Assembly (NCBI RefSeq): GCF_003614185.1
Contig: NZ_KZ987724.1
Coordinates: 1,044,149 to 1,108,148, forward strand
Direction: 5' to 3'
Origin: Paenibacillus aceti
GTDB taxonomy: Bacteria; Bacillota; Bacilli; Paenibacillales; Paenibacillaceae
DNA: 64,000 bases
Under the pieces are notes generated by a model, which worked only from the letters and a program-made list of their open reading frames with translations, was not told the DNA's origin and made no database searches. This document shows, one piece after another, positions 8,478 through 18,800 of the stretch (within the stretch, counting starts at the first letter, position 1; every line of letters starts with the position of its first letter). The translations under genes and the position numbers were made by a program.

Positions 8478-9476
8478 GTGAGTAAAATTTCAATATCATT
8501 GATTGGTTTTGGTAGAATTGGCCAAGTTCATATGAATCATTTGCTTAAAAATGAACGATATTCCATCAAGTCAGTCTGTGACATCAAGCCAGCTAGGGAC
8601 TTTGCGCAGCGGTATCCAAACATTGAATATGTTCAGGATTATCGGGATGTGCTAGCCGATGAAGAGGTGGATGCGGTACTGATCTGCACGCCGACATCAT
8701 TACACCCGGAAATGATCAAGGCAGCTGCCCAGGCAAACAAGCATATTTTATGTGAAAAACCGATCGGATCGGATCTGGACGCCATTATGGATGCCTATCA
8801 TGAAGTGAAAAAGCATAATATCGTCTTCCAGCTTGGTTTTAATCGTCGCTTTGATGATGATTTCTTGAGCATCAAGGGACAAATTGATAAGATTGGTGTA
8901 CCACATATACTCAAAATTACATCACGTGATCCTGAAGCTCCTGGGCTGGACTATGTGAAGGACTCAGGCGGGCTATTTATGGATATGGCGATTCATGACT
9001 TCGATATGGCGCGCAATATGTTCGGGGAAATTGAGGAAGTGTATGTGAGTGGGGCGAGATTGATTAATCCGGACTATGCCCAATACGGAGATATCGATAC
9101 AGCAATTACGACTTTGAAATTCGCTAACGGTGTTATCGGAGTGATCGATAATAGCCGTCAGGCCGTTTATGGCTACGACCAACGTCTCGAAGCGTTCGGC
9201 TCGGAAGGGATGCTTCAGAACGCCAACCATAGTGACTTCAACACCGTATATTCGTCAAATCAGGGAATTCAGTCGGAGAAGCCGCAATACTTCTTCTTAC
9301 AGCGTTACATGAAATCGTATGCAACCGAGGCTAAATTCTTCGCCGATTCGATTCAAAATAATGCAGAGGTGGCTTGTACCATCATCGATGGAATTATGGC
9401 CGTCAAAGTTGCGCAGGCAGCCCGGCAATCTTTAGTTACTGGCAAGCCTGTCAGAGTAGAAAGGGTTCCAGACTAA
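8478..9476 (+). CDS. Gfo/Idh/MocA dehydrogenase, inositol 2-dehydrogenase type
   Basis: 332-residue NAD(P)-dependent dehydrogenase. The Rossmann motif is GFGRIGQVH, the conserved lysine is in CEKPIGSD (Lys94), and the catalytic D-x3-H is intact at D169-M-A-I-H173 within GGLFMDMAIHDFDMAR. The family's NSRQAVYGYDQR segment is also present. The start is GTG at 8478 with GAGGAG nine bases upstream. It heads a same-strand block of dehydrogenase, two sugar-porter transporters and two more dehydrogenases, under a cre-controlled promoter. This is probably the window's main myo-inositol or other inositol-isomer oxidising enzyme (IolG role); no other iolG candidate sits inside the iolA-D run. Confidence 0.9.
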   Translation: MSKISISLIGFGRIGQVHMNHLLKNERYSIKSVCDIKPARDFAQRYPNIEYVQDYRDVLADEEVDAVLICTPTSLHPEMIKAAAQANKHILCEKPIGSDLDAIMDAYHEVKKHNIVFQLGFNRRFDDDFLSIKGQIDKIGVPHILKITSRDPEAPGLDYVKDSGGLFMDMAIHDFDMARNMFGEIEEVYVSGARLINPDYAQYGDIDTAITTLKFANGVIGVIDNSRQAVYGYDQRLEAFGSEGMLQNANHSDFNTVYSSNQGIQSEKPQYFFLQRYMKSYATEAKFFADSIQNNAEVACTIIDGIMAVKVAQAARQSLVTGKPVRVERVPD

Positions 9477-9581
9477 AAGGATGCGTCCAATAAATATGAG
9501 CATGAAGGGTTCATAGGATGGATGCAAATTAATTATTCATCATCTGTGAAATGAATCACAATCTAATTGGAGGAATATATA

Positions 9582-10967
9582 GTGGCAAAGTCAAGCAATA
9601 AATTGCTTATGATTGCGATTATCGTAACGATTGGAGGATTGCTGTTCGGTGTGAACACCGCGGTCGTCAACGGAAGCTTAAGCTTTATCGTCCGGGACTG
9701 GGGGATTAACGACTGGACCCAAGGGTTTATCTCTTCCGCATTGACACTGGCAGCGGCGTTCGGAGCTATTTTCGGCGGTAGTATCAGCGACTCTATAGGA
9801 CGTAAGAAGACGCTGCGCATCATCGCCTGGATTTTCTTGATCGGGGCTCTGGGCTGCGCCTTGGCACCGAATGTAGGCGTATTGATCGCGGCCCGCTTCT
9901 TCCTGGGGCTGGCTGTAGGTTCAGCCTCGGCGGTAATTCCGATTTACTTGGCGGAGGTATCTACGCCGTCGCAGCGCGGTAAGATGGTCGGGCTTAACCA
10001 GGTTATGATCGTGGGTGGACAGTTCTTGGCCTTTTTACTCAATGCGATTCTCGGTAATGTCTTCTATGACAATGCGGGCACATGGCGTCTGATGATGGGT
10101 GTAGCCGCTATTCCAGCGGTCATTATGATTATCGGCATGACGAAGGTCATGGAATCGCCTAAGTGGCTGGTGAAGCAAGGCAAATTGCAGGATGCCGTGC
10201 AGATTATAAAAGGAATCTACAGCAATGAGGAAATGCAACAGGCTGAGATCCATGAACTGCAAGCATTACAGCAGAACAAGCAGGGAGAAAAATCCGCCAT
10301 GGGTAAAATCCCGGGCTGGGCTTACAAAGTGCTAGTGATCGGCTGCTTGCTCGGCATCATTCAACAGTTCGTCGGCATCAATGCCATGATGTATTACAGC
10401 ACGAATATTTTGGAGAAATTCGGCTTTGGTGAACAAGCGGCACTTATTTTCAATGTACTTAACGGTGTGATCTGTGTCTTGGCTTCATTCGTCGGTATGT
10501 CGATTATCGATAAGATGGGACGCAAGAAGCTGGAGAACCTGGGACTTATATTCTGTGCAGTGGCCCTCGTACTTGTAGCTGTATTGTCGGTTGTGCTGGC
10601 TGGACAGTCTTATACGCCTTATGTTCTGCTCGTTCTGATCTTCGTCTATATTTTCGCTTTCCAAGGTGCGCTTGGGCCATGTACATGGGTGTTAATTTCA
10701 GAGATTTTCCCGGCAAAATACCGCGGCAAGTTTACAGGAATCGCTACTTTCGTATTGTGGATGGCTAACTTCTGTGTCGGGCTGTTCGTACCTGTGCTGA
10801 TTAATCAGGTCGGCATCAATGCTATTTTCTATGGCTTCGCCGGTTGTGCGGTGTTGGGCATGATCGTCGTCAATACGATGGTTCCAGAGACAAAAGGCAA
10901 AACATTGGAGGAAATCGAGAACTACTTTGCAGGTGAACGTGATGCATCTACTTCGGCAGCATCATAA
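9582..10967 (+). CDS. Sugar-porter MFS transporter, inositol-type
   Basis: Twelve-helix major-facilitator protein of 461 residues in the sugar porter family. Signatures include DSIGRKKTLR after helix 2, PIYLAEVS, the QQFVGINAMMYYS motif of helix 7, DKMGRKKLE, and the C-terminal PETKGKTLEEIE. The frame is open from a TTG at 9567, but that TTG lies inside the TTGGAGGA ribosome site; GTG at 9582 is the sensible start. Placed between inositol-type dehydrogenases it most likely imports an inositol isomer by proton symport (IolT-like). The next gene is a close paralog, suggesting tandem duplication with divergence in substrate range. Confidence 0.9.
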   Translation: MAKSSNKLLMIAIIVTIGGLLFGVNTAVVNGSLSFIVRDWGINDWTQGFISSALTLAAAFGAIFGGSISDSIGRKKTLRIIAWIFLIGALGCALAPNVGVLIAARFFLGLAVGSASAVIPIYLAEVSTPSQRGKMVGLNQVMIVGGQFLAFLLNAILGNVFYDNAGTWRLMMGVAAIPAVIMIIGMTKVMESPKWLVKQGKLQDAVQIIKGIYSNEEMQQAEIHELQALQQNKQGEKSAMGKIPGWAYKVLVIGCLLGIIQQFVGINAMMYYSTNILEKFGFGEQAALIFNVLNGVICVLASFVGMSIIDKMGRKKLENLGLIFCAVALVLVAVLSVVLAGQSYTPYVLLVLIFVYIFAFQGALGPCTWVLISEIFPAKYRGKFTGIATFVLWMANFCVGLFVPVLINQVGINAIFYGFAGCAVLGMIVVNTMVPETKGKTLEEIENYFAGERDASTSAAS

Positions 10968-11039
10968 GAGCAAAGGACAACTGTTGCATAGTCGTGTGTT
11001 GAAATGTGACTTGGGCTGACGTAGAGGGAGGAAGCAATA

Positions 11040-12473
11040 GTGAGTGAACGCGTGAGTAAGAGTAAAGTGTTACTGATTGCTTTAATTGTGACGATTGGCG
11101 GATTGTTGTTTGGACATAACACAGCGGTTGTAAATGGTAGTTTAAGCTTTCTGGTGGATAGCTGGAATATCAGCTCGTGGATGCAAGGTCTCATCTCATC
11201 TGCACTGGAATTGAGCGCGGCAATAGGTGCCATCTTCGGTGGCGGTATTAGTGACAAGATTGGGCGCAAGAAGACACTGCGCATCATCTCCTGGATATTC
11301 CTGATCGGTGCTGTCGGTTGTGCGATGGCGCCAAGCGCATGGTTCCTGGTCGGCGCGAGATTCTTCCTGGGGTTAGCGGTTGGTTCGGCCTCGGCTACCG
11401 TCCCGATCTATCTGGCGGAGATTTCAACCACTGCAAGTCGCGGACGGGTTGTTTCGATCAATCAGGTGATGATTGTCAGCGGACAATTTCTAGCATTTCT
11501 ACTGAACTGGCTGCTCGGACGATTATTCATCGGTTCCGATGGCACGATCCTCTATAGCGGTGCATGGCGTCTCATGATGGGGGTAGCTATCATTCCGGCG
11601 CTGGTAATGATCATTGGTATGACGAAGGTATTCGAGTCTCCAAAATGGTTAGTCAAGCAAGGCAAGCTGCAAAAAGCGGTTGAAGTGATTAAATCAATCT
11701 ATTCGCGGGATGAAGATCAGAAGGCACAAATTGCTGAACTTCATGAAATGCAGGAGCAACTGCAGCAGAAGTGCAAAGTGGTCAAGACACGCGGTAAAAT
11801 TCCAGCCTGGGCCGTCCGGGTAGCTGTGATTGGCTGTTTGTTAGGAATCATTCAGCAATTTGTCGGCATTAACGCCATGATGTACTATAGCACGAATATT
11901 ATGGAGAACTTCGGATTTTCCAAGCAAGCGGCGCTGATGTTCAACGTATTTAATGGAGTCCTCTGTGTTGCTGGCGCGATGATCGCAATGAATGTGGTCG
12001 ATAAAATGGGGCGCAAGAAGCTGGACAGCGTCGGTCTGATCGTCTGTGCTGCTTCCCTAGTTCTTGTCGGGGTTCTGTCGAATCTGTTAGCAGGCATGAG
12101 CTATACTCCTTATGTATTATTGGCACTGATCTTTATCTATATTTTCGCCTTCCAGGGTGCGGTTGGCCCTTGTACATGGCTGTTGATTTCTGAAATTTTC
12201 CCGGGTGAGTATCGTGGTATGTTCATGGGGATTGCCACCTTCGTGCTGTGGACAGCGAATTTCCTTGTAGGCTTGTTGTTCCCGCCGATGCTTGAAGCGA
12301 TTGGCATCAACGCGATCTTCTATATCTTTGCCGGCTGTGCTGTGATCGGTTTAATTCTCGTGAATACTTTACTGCCAGAGACGAAGGGCAAATCACTGGA
12401 TGAAATTGAGGAATTCTTCTGCAACAGAGGCAAAAAGGACAAACAAAGCTCAACACAAGTAAATGCAGGTTAA
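11040..12473 (+). CDS. Sugar-porter MFS transporter, inositol-type (tandem paralog)
   Basis: 477-residue MFS sugar porter, clearly paralogous to the preceding gene (shared FGHNTAVVNGSLSF-type N-terminus, LGLAVGSASA-VPIYLAEIS, QQFVGINAMMYYSTNI, GAVGPCTWLLISEIFP). GTG at 11040 follows GGGAGGAAGC. It differs from its neighbour by an insertion in the loop after helix 5 (GRLFIGSDGTILYSG) and a longer charged C-terminal tail (CNRGKKDKQSS). It likely transports an inositol or related polyol. Seventy-two bp separate it from the upstream transporter with no terminator visible, so the two are probably co-transcribed. Confidence 0.9.
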   Translation: MSERVSKSKVLLIALIVTIGGLLFGHNTAVVNGSLSFLVDSWNISSWMQGLISSALELSAAIGAIFGGGISDKIGRKKTLRIISWIFLIGAVGCAMAPSAWFLVGARFFLGLAVGSASATVPIYLAEISTTASRGRVVSINQVMIVSGQFLAFLLNWLLGRLFIGSDGTILYSGAWRLMMGVAIIPALVMIIGMTKVFESPKWLVKQGKLQKAVEVIKSIYSRDEDQKAQIAELHEMQEQLQQKCKVVKTRGKIPAWAVRVAVIGCLLGIIQQFVGINAMMYYSTNIMENFGFSKQAALMFNVFNGVLCVAGAMIAMNVVDKMGRKKLDSVGLIVCAASLVLVGVLSNLLAGMSYTPYVLLALIFIYIFAFQGAVGPCTWLLISEIFPGEYRGMFMGIATFVLWTANFLVGLLFPPMLEAIGINAIFYIFAGCAVIGLILVNTLLPETKGKSLDEIEEFFCNRGKKDKQSSTQVNAG

Positions 12474-12606
12474 ATTCAAATTTTAGCGGGATCTGCTTGA
12501 GGCAAGTCATCAGGTGTTCCGATGTGCGGATAAGGCCTGAAATTGCTTCTAAGTTCATCTATATATTGTTATCCATATCATTCTCGTAGAAGGAGTGTCT
12601 ATCAAC

Positions 12607-13629
12607 ATGGAAAAAGTAAAAATTGGCGTAATTGGTTTGGGACGTTTGGGTATGGTGCATGCCGATCATCTTGTTAATTTAGTAAGTGAAGCAGACGTGA
12701 AGGCGGTCTGCGCTCTGGATCAAAGCCAGCTTGACTATGCCAAGAAGAACTTTGGCGTTAACACATACACCGATTATAAGGAAATGATCGATACTGAGGA
12801 TATTGATGCAGTTGTCATTGTAACACCAACCGGCTTCCACCCGGAAATGACGACATACGCGCTGAATGCGGGCAAGCATGTATTCTGTGAGAAGCCGGTC
12901 GGCCTTCATCTGGATGAAGGCGTACGCGAGATGGAAGCGGCGATCCAGGCTCATCCGGAACTGACCTTCCAGCTTGGCTTCATGCGTCGTTACGATGCTT
13001 CCTACCGTCATGCTAAAGAGCTGGTAGACAACGGTAAGATCGGCGACATTATCTACATTCGTGCTTATGGCATTGACCCGATCTCGGGCATGGAGAGCTT
13101 TACGAAATTTGCTACAGACAATGACAGCGGCGGTATCTTCGTTGACATGTGTATCCATGACATCGACCTGATCCGTTGGTATACAGGCAAGGAACCCGTG
13201 CAAACCTGGTCGCTGGGCAACAATATTGCTGCACCTCAACTGGAAGCGATCGGCGAATACGAGACTGGCGTAGCAACCCTGAAATTTGCCAATGGCATGG
13301 TGGCAACTCTAATCGGCGGACGTCATGCTGCGCACGGTAATCAGGTTGAAATGGAAATCATGGGCTCCAACGGCTGGATTCGGATCGCGCAAGAGCCGGA
13401 GAAGGATTTTGTAACGCTGTTCACTGAGGCTGGTGTGGTACGCCCAAGTATGCAAAGCTTCGCAGAGCGTTTTGAACAAGCCTTCATCAATGAATTGAAG
13501 GACTTCATCCACCGTGTACAAACCAAGCAACCAGGCAGCGTAACGATGGAAGACGGAATCAGAGCTTTGCTGATCGCTGAGGCGTGCAAGAAATCGGCAG
13601 AAACCGGCGAGCTGGTTAAGATCGGCTAA
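12607..13629 (+). CDS. Gfo/Idh/MocA dehydrogenase, scyllo-inositol-dehydrogenase-like
   Basis: 340-residue NAD(P)-dependent oxidoreductase: GVIGLGRLGMVHA Rossmann motif, CEKPVGLH with Lys96, and catalytic D180-M-C-I-H184. It is the most divergent of the four paralogs (GIDPISGMESF in place of ITSRDP, GGRHAAHGNQVE in place of NSRQAVYGYD), so its substrate probably differs, for example scyllo-inositol or another cyclitol. The ATG at 12607 lies 11 bp after AGGAG; a GTG at 12595 overlaps that site and is rejected. It follows the transporters in the same direction. Confidence 0.88.
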   Translation: MEKVKIGVIGLGRLGMVHADHLVNLVSEADVKAVCALDQSQLDYAKKNFGVNTYTDYKEMIDTEDIDAVVIVTPTGFHPEMTTYALNAGKHVFCEKPVGLHLDEGVREMEAAIQAHPELTFQLGFMRRYDASYRHAKELVDNGKIGDIIYIRAYGIDPISGMESFTKFATDNDSGGIFVDMCIHDIDLIRWYTGKEPVQTWSLGNNIAAPQLEAIGEYETGVATLKFANGMVATLIGGRHAAHGNQVEMEIMGSNGWIRIAQEPEKDFVTLFTEAGVVRPSMQSFAERFEQAFINELKDFIHRVQTKQPGSVTMEDGIRALLIAEACKKSAETGELVKIG

Positions 13630-13669
13630 ATCTAGGATAGAGATAATAGATAGAGGGAGAGAAATTAAC

Positions 13670-14695
13670 TTGAAAAAAATTAAATGTGGTGTAATTGGTG
13701 CAGGTCGCGTAGGCATGATGCACATCAGCAATCTGATCCAGATGTCCGAGGTGCAAATTGTGGCGGCAGCTGATCTTTTCATCGACAATGCTAAAGCTGA
13801 GCTTGGCCAAATGGGAATCAACCATACCTATCAGGATTATCACGAGCTGTTGGTTAATGATGATATCGAAGCCATATTCGTCTTCACCTCGACAGATACA
13901 CATGAAGAGATTGTGATCGCCGCTGTCAGAGCGGGGAAGCATATTTTCTGTGAGAAGCCCCTCAGCATGGATCTGAACGAGGAAGCCAGCATCAAGGTGC
14001 TGGAGGAAGTGAAGAAGCATGGAGTCAAGCTGCAAATTGGGTTCAATCGCCGGATCGACCAGCAGTTCCGGAATATCTACGAGCAAGTGCGCGCCGGCAA
14101 AATCGGCGATCCGCAAATCGTCAAGATCACTTCACGTGATCCGGATTTGCTGCCGTACGATCTGATCAAACGCATCGGCGGTCTGCTGTTTGACTTCACC
14201 ATGCATGACTTCGATATGGCACGTTATATGATGGGAAGCAATATTACGGAGGTATATGCCAAGGGAGGAACCTTGATTGATCCTAAGCTGCAGGAAATTG
14301 GCGATGTCGATACTCTAGCGATTGTCCTGCAATTTGAGAACGGTGCCTTTGCTCTGATCGATAACAGCCGCCGCGCTGTATATGGCTATGATCAGCGGGT
14401 GGAAGTATTCGGCACGGAAGGGATGCTGAAGGCCGAGAACGTGAATCAATCAACGGTAGAGCATTATACCAGCAGTAGCACCAACCTGAAGAAGCCGTTG
14501 CCGATCTTTAACGAGCGTTACCGTGATGCTTATATGGAAGAGACGCGCTTCTTCGTCAGAGCCTTGCTGGACGGCACGCCGCTGCTCGCAACTGGCGAAG
14601 ACGTCATTATGGCCCAGCGGGCTGCCGTGGCCGCTCAGCGGTCGCTGGAGACTGGCGAACCGGTGAAGGTCGATCCGGTGCTGCCAAGCATCTGA
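13670..14695 (+). CDS. Gfo/Idh/MocA dehydrogenase, inositol 2-dehydrogenase-like
   Basis: 341-residue dehydrogenase with GVIGAGRVGMMH, CEKPLSMD (Lys96) and an intact catalytic D175-F-T-M-H179. It starts at TTG 13670, preceded by GAGGGAGAG. It is the closest paralog of the minus-strand gene at 6963-7988 (same RIGGLL.DFT.DFDMARYMMG, EVYAKGG, NSR.AVYGYD and EVFG.EGMLK segments) but keeps the catalytic His. It closes the inositol block and is followed by a terminator. Confidence 0.88.
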   Translation: MKKIKCGVIGAGRVGMMHISNLIQMSEVQIVAAADLFIDNAKAELGQMGINHTYQDYHELLVNDDIEAIFVFTSTDTHEEIVIAAVRAGKHIFCEKPLSMDLNEEASIKVLEEVKKHGVKLQIGFNRRIDQQFRNIYEQVRAGKIGDPQIVKITSRDPDLLPYDLIKRIGGLLFDFTMHDFDMARYMMGSNITEVYAKGGTLIDPKLQEIGDVDTLAIVLQFENGAFALIDNSRRAVYGYDQRVEVFGTEGMLKAENVNQSTVEHYTSSSTNLKKPLPIFNERYRDAYMEETRFFVRALLDGTPLLATGEDVIMAQRAAVAAQRSLETGEPVKVDPVLPSI

Positions 14696-14737
14696 GCCTG
14701 AGCTTATTGATGAGGCATAGAGCCTGAAGACCATAGC

Positions 14738-14777
14738 AAAAGCACTGCTCCACAGAGATAGAGGGGCAGTGCTTTTT
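14738..14777 (+). terminator. Rho-independent terminator of the dehydrogenase/transporter block
   Basis: AAAAGCACTGCTC pairs with GGGGCAGTGCTTTTT with a short loop and ends in a T-run about 45 bp after the stop codon. Confidence 0.85.
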
Positions 14778-14842
14778 ATTTCTGAACTATCTTATTGGGC
14801 TTTACAGGGTCGAGAAGGCCAGAACAGGAGCAGGAAGGGAAC

Positions 14843-15030
14843 AAAAAAGATGCAAAAATGCATCCTTTTCTCCGATTTAAGTGCTGTAATGGGAAAAGCC
14901 TGCAGAAGTGCAGGCTTTTGCAAAGTTTTATGCTCACAACTCACTTTTCCGCCTAAAAAGATGCATTTTTGCAGGAATTTTCTTGAATCTCGCGTAATCT
15001 CCGAAAAAAGATGCACTTTTGCAGGCTTTT
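14843..15030. repeat. Dispersed four-palindrome element, family B (copy 1)
   Basis: Four short palindromes: TGCAAAAATGCA (centre about 14857), CCTGCAGAAGTGCAGG (14907), ATGCATTTTTGCAG (14967) and ATGCACTTTTGCAG (15017). Spacing is about 50-60-50 bp. Flanks read GCAGGCTTTT or, inverted, GATGCA...GCAGGAATTT. The same architecture recurs at 23674-23861 and 49130-49317. It occupies much of the 14.7-15.4 kb gap; apart from one weak small ORF nothing else is evident there. Confidence 0.75.
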
Positions 15031-15210
15031 GCTATTAGAAGTGGCTGATGCTTGTTCGCTGACCGAGATGCGTTTTCGTATCATATCACCCTCCATACAG
15101 ACGAAGTATCCCTTCCGGATTTCAAGTATATCCCAAGCCTCTTCCATCGGCAGTAGCCCGAACGACGGTCGCAACGTATTGGTCAGCCAGCTATTGAACG
15201 GTAGCGTCAT
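14953..15210 (-). CDS. Possible small protein, C-terminus running into a repeat element
   Basis: An ATG at 15210 (MTLPFNSWLTNTLRPS) has a clear TGGAGG seven bases upstream on the minus strand. About 60 residues look protein-like (SFGLLPMEEAWDILEIRKGY); the last 25 or so (KSLQKCIFF onward) are simply translation of the palindromic element at 14843-15030. I do not recognise a family. It could be a genuine small gene whose 3' end was replaced by the repeat, a decayed remnant, or chance. It stands alone between two unrelated + strand genes. Confidence 0.35.
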   Translation of the reverse strand: MTLPFNSWLTNTLRPSFGLLPMEEAWDILEIRKGYFVCMEGDMIRKRISVSEQASATSNSKSLQKCIFFRRLREIQENSCKNASF

Positions 15211-15460
15211 AAGTACCTCCATCATTTTACTTTTATCCATCGCGACAGATTATTACATCAAGTATACCGAAGCCGCTTGGACGCGAGAATATCCACCACG
15301 TAATAGGAATAACAAACTAGCGATCCTAGGCCTAAAGCATCGTTTCCTACCCTCATATGATGATAGAAATTGATTACAGAACTTGCCAAGCTTTATACTT
15401 ATTTTGATTGAGATTCGGATGATGTGTCAGTTCAATAATTGTTGTGATGGGGAGATGTAG

Positions 15461-15877
15461 ATGAAGCTGACCGTGACGGTGAAGAAGCCGGGAAAACGTA
15501 AGGAGCTTGTGGCGCAGGAGCTTGAATTGTCTAGCCCGCCGCAGACTCTCCGCGAATTGATTACGATGGTGGTGGAAGGGAGCGTGCAGGCGTTCAAGGA
15601 ACGACAGTCTGCGAAAACTGTGATTCCCTACTTAACGGAAGCACAGATCGGGGAAAGCGCGGCACAGGGGAAGGTTGGCTTTGGAACCATGTATGATGAT
15701 AGACAGGCAGATCCTGAGCAGGCGGTGGATGCGGCTTTGACCGCTTTTGCAGACGGTTTGTACCGGGTGTTCATCAATGAGATGGAAGTTGAGCATTTGG
15801 ATGCTCCGCTAGTGCCCCGAGAGGGCGATCGTGTCGTCTTTATGCGCTTTACGATGCTGGCGGGAAGACAGTGGTAA
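15461..15877 (+). CDS. Hypothetical protein paired with the DUF4132-type gene
   Basis: 138-residue soluble protein with no signal peptide or membrane segment. The start ATG follows GGGGAGATGTAG. Visible segments are LRELITMVVEGSVQAF, GESAAQGKVGFGTMYDD and a C-terminal PREGDRVVFMRFTMLAGRQW. The stop is 16 bp before the start of the giant DUF4132-type gene, so the two form an operon. I cannot assign a function; close spacing suggests it works with its larger neighbour. Confidence 0.75.
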   Translation: MKLTVTVKKPGKRKELVAQELELSSPPQTLRELITMVVEGSVQAFKERQSAKTVIPYLTEAQIGESAAQGKVGFGTMYDDRQADPEQAVDAALTAFADGLYRVFINEMEVEHLDAPLVPREGDRVVFMRFTMLAGRQW

Positions 15878-15893
15878 ATATGGAGGGGAGAAG

Positions 15894-18800
15894 ATGGATA
15901 ATTTGAACCAGGAAGAGCAGTATTGGCAAGCGATTGAAGCCAGAGTGAAAAAGGCCGGAGCGGCCGGGAATACGTTAGTGGAGACATTCTATAAGCTGAT
16001 CCGTGAAGGCCATATTAATCCCGATAGTGATGGATATCTGGCCTTGCAGAAAGAATTACAGAGGCTTAACGCTGCAAGCTCGGAGAGCTTCTATGCTCCT
16101 CTTGTGGGAACGGTGTCTGCGATTGCGAGTGAGCGAATAGCGGAAATTGTAAAGTACATAACTCAGCATGCGGCAGAATATCCCTATGCGTTCGGTTATT
16201 ATCGGAGACCGTATCGGACTCAGCGGCCAGAAGCCCAGCTCAATATGGTGCTTAGTAAAATTATGGAGCTTTTCTCGGCCGAATCTCTGCAATTCTCGCT
16301 ACGAGACTACTTAACCAAGCCGGATTATACGATCGAGCGCATCTATTGGCTGAATCGCGTGGTTCCGGATCTGATCGCCTATGAGCTGGATCGGGGCGAA
16401 GACTGGGTGGAAGAGGCATTACGAGAGATTATATACGGCGATAATCAGACAGCGCTGCTAAAGGCTGAAATGATCAAGGGGATTCTGCTAAGCCACCGCA
16501 AGGATTTATATACGATGATTGGCGAGCTGTTGATCGCGGCGCGGCTGCAGGAGGGACTTCGTCAATCGATCGCTGAACAGATGGATGCGGGTACGCTTGA
16601 GGCGAATTTATATTTGCTGAAAATCATTCTGGATCACAATCTGGCTCGCTTCAGTTCTATTGTGCGGGCGCTCGGCACCTGGACCGGAATGGGATTGGAA
16701 GCGGCGAATCAGCGTGTGGTTGGTCAACTATTACAGCAGGCTTACACTGCGCTGACCGATGAGGCGCAACGTCAAGCGTGGCTGGGTTCCGCCAATGCGA
16801 ATCAGGTCTATATCAGCCTGTGGGCTACCGCCGTACATGAGGAAGAGGATTTGCCGGGTCAGATTAAGTATTTAATGGAGAACGGAGAACGTTACCAGAA
16901 GGTCGTCGCTCAATATGTGCTGGCGAACAGCCAGAACAAGTTGGTACAGCTGGAAATCGCCCGGAATAGCTTGGATGAGAGAGATCCCGAGCTGCTGTAC
17001 TGGATTTTACAGAATTATTGCTTTGATTATGGTAAGGATTGGCGTTTTAGCGAAAATAGAGACCATTTGCTGAAGCTGAATTCCACGCCATTGTTGGAGG
17101 ATAAAACGGCGAGAAGGCAGGATTATGCTCGATTCAAGGCGATCCTCGCTGAGGTTCCGATCAAGGAGAAGTCGGGGGTATCCGCAGTGCTTGATTTTGT
17201 GCAATTCAGCTACTCCTCCCGATCTGGTGCTTCGTAAAATGATGTATTTGACCGCCTATGATATGGATGCCGAGTGGATCGCCGAGCTGATTGAAAAGTC
17301 TGGGGAGATGAGTCCGGATCTGCGGGGCGATTTGATCAACTATTTTGCAAGTGATGCCGAAGCTGAGCAGCAGCGGGCCTTCATCTTCGCCTCCCTCTCT
17401 GATAAGAGCATGACGAATCGTGAGCATGCGTTGCGCCGAGTGAAGCGGCTGTCTCTGCAGGAGAGCGAGCTGAAGCAGGTGGAGGGCTTGCTGAAGCTGA
17501 AGACTGGCTCACTTAGGCAGAGTGCTATCGATATTCTACTGCATCAGCCCGAGGAACTGCTGGCTCCGAGCCTGGAACGGTTGCTCTCGGCGAAGGGCGA
17601 ACTACAGCGGCTGGCCGGATTGGAGCTGTTGTCCGAGCTCAAGGAGGATCAGGATCGCGCGGAGCAATATGAGCAGCTGCGGTCATGGGCGGATCATATC
17701 ACCGATCCGACGCCGAAGGAAAGACAGCTGCTGGATAAATTGAAGCAGGGCAGCGGCGGCTTTAACGCTGAGAACGGCTTTGGCCTGTACGATCCGCAGC
17801 AGACAGAAGACTGGCTCTTAGAGCAGCGCGATGTATCCGGGGTCGATCTGAAGCAAATCCTGACGATCTCGACTGAACGCGCAAGCAAGTTTTTACAAGG
17901 ATTAGATGAGCTGGTGCATGAATATCGCGATACGGAATACGAGGTTGAATATTATGGCGGCCAGAGAGAAACGAAGCTGATCGGAGCGGATTTAAGGTCA
18001 TTATCGTATACATCGCGTTCCGATTCTAACGCGCTAGATTATAATCGTTTTGATAGGGAGAGTGAGCTGCAGAGGTATCCCCTAGCCGAGAAATGGCAGC
18101 GTTATTGCGAGGAGAGCGAGCTGAATGCTCAAGAACTGCTGACGCTTAATTATGCAATTCTGTCAGCGGATATTACGGAAACTTTGTATTCATTCTATAG
18201 TTGTTTTTCCGATGTCGTAGATTTCGATGCCATGAGGAAGACCAAATTGCTTGCTGGGCGCAGGCAACAATATCTGGAGCAGGTCCTCCCACTGGAGAGT
18301 ATCCTGGAGGTGCTGGACATATTGAACCGGCTCCGTTATAGCAGCCAGGTGAAAACGCTGGTGCATGCTTTTTTTGCTGACAGCGAGCGTAGCGATACGT
18401 ATGATCTGTTGGAAGCGGCTATGGTTAAGGCGATGACATATGATGTGAAGGATTTGACCGCACAGGATCGACCGGTATGGAAGGTGGCGATAGGACCTTT
18501 GCTCGCGATGCTGCGCAGCCGGGTCTACGATGTGGAATCCTTCCGTTCTTGCTTCCGTACGGTGATTCAGTACGATCTATTAAGACGAGAGATTGATAAG
18601 ACCCGTTATTCCAGCCTCGGCCTGGATCAATATTTCAGGGCCTTCCTGCTCGGAGTGATCGGGGAGAATGAGCTGTGTAAGGAATTGCTAGGCCAGGAGG
18701 CCAGCCATCACATGCGGGCGCTGACCTCTCCGCAGGATTCGTTAGTGAACCGAAATGAGAAGCTGATCGAGCTGCGTGAACGTATCGTTACGCGTCTGCT

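Noticed and set aside
15011-15373. 120-codon ORF on the + strand
   Set aside because: Begins inside the palindromic repeat and has no ribosome site; the opposite-strand ORF is slightly better supported.
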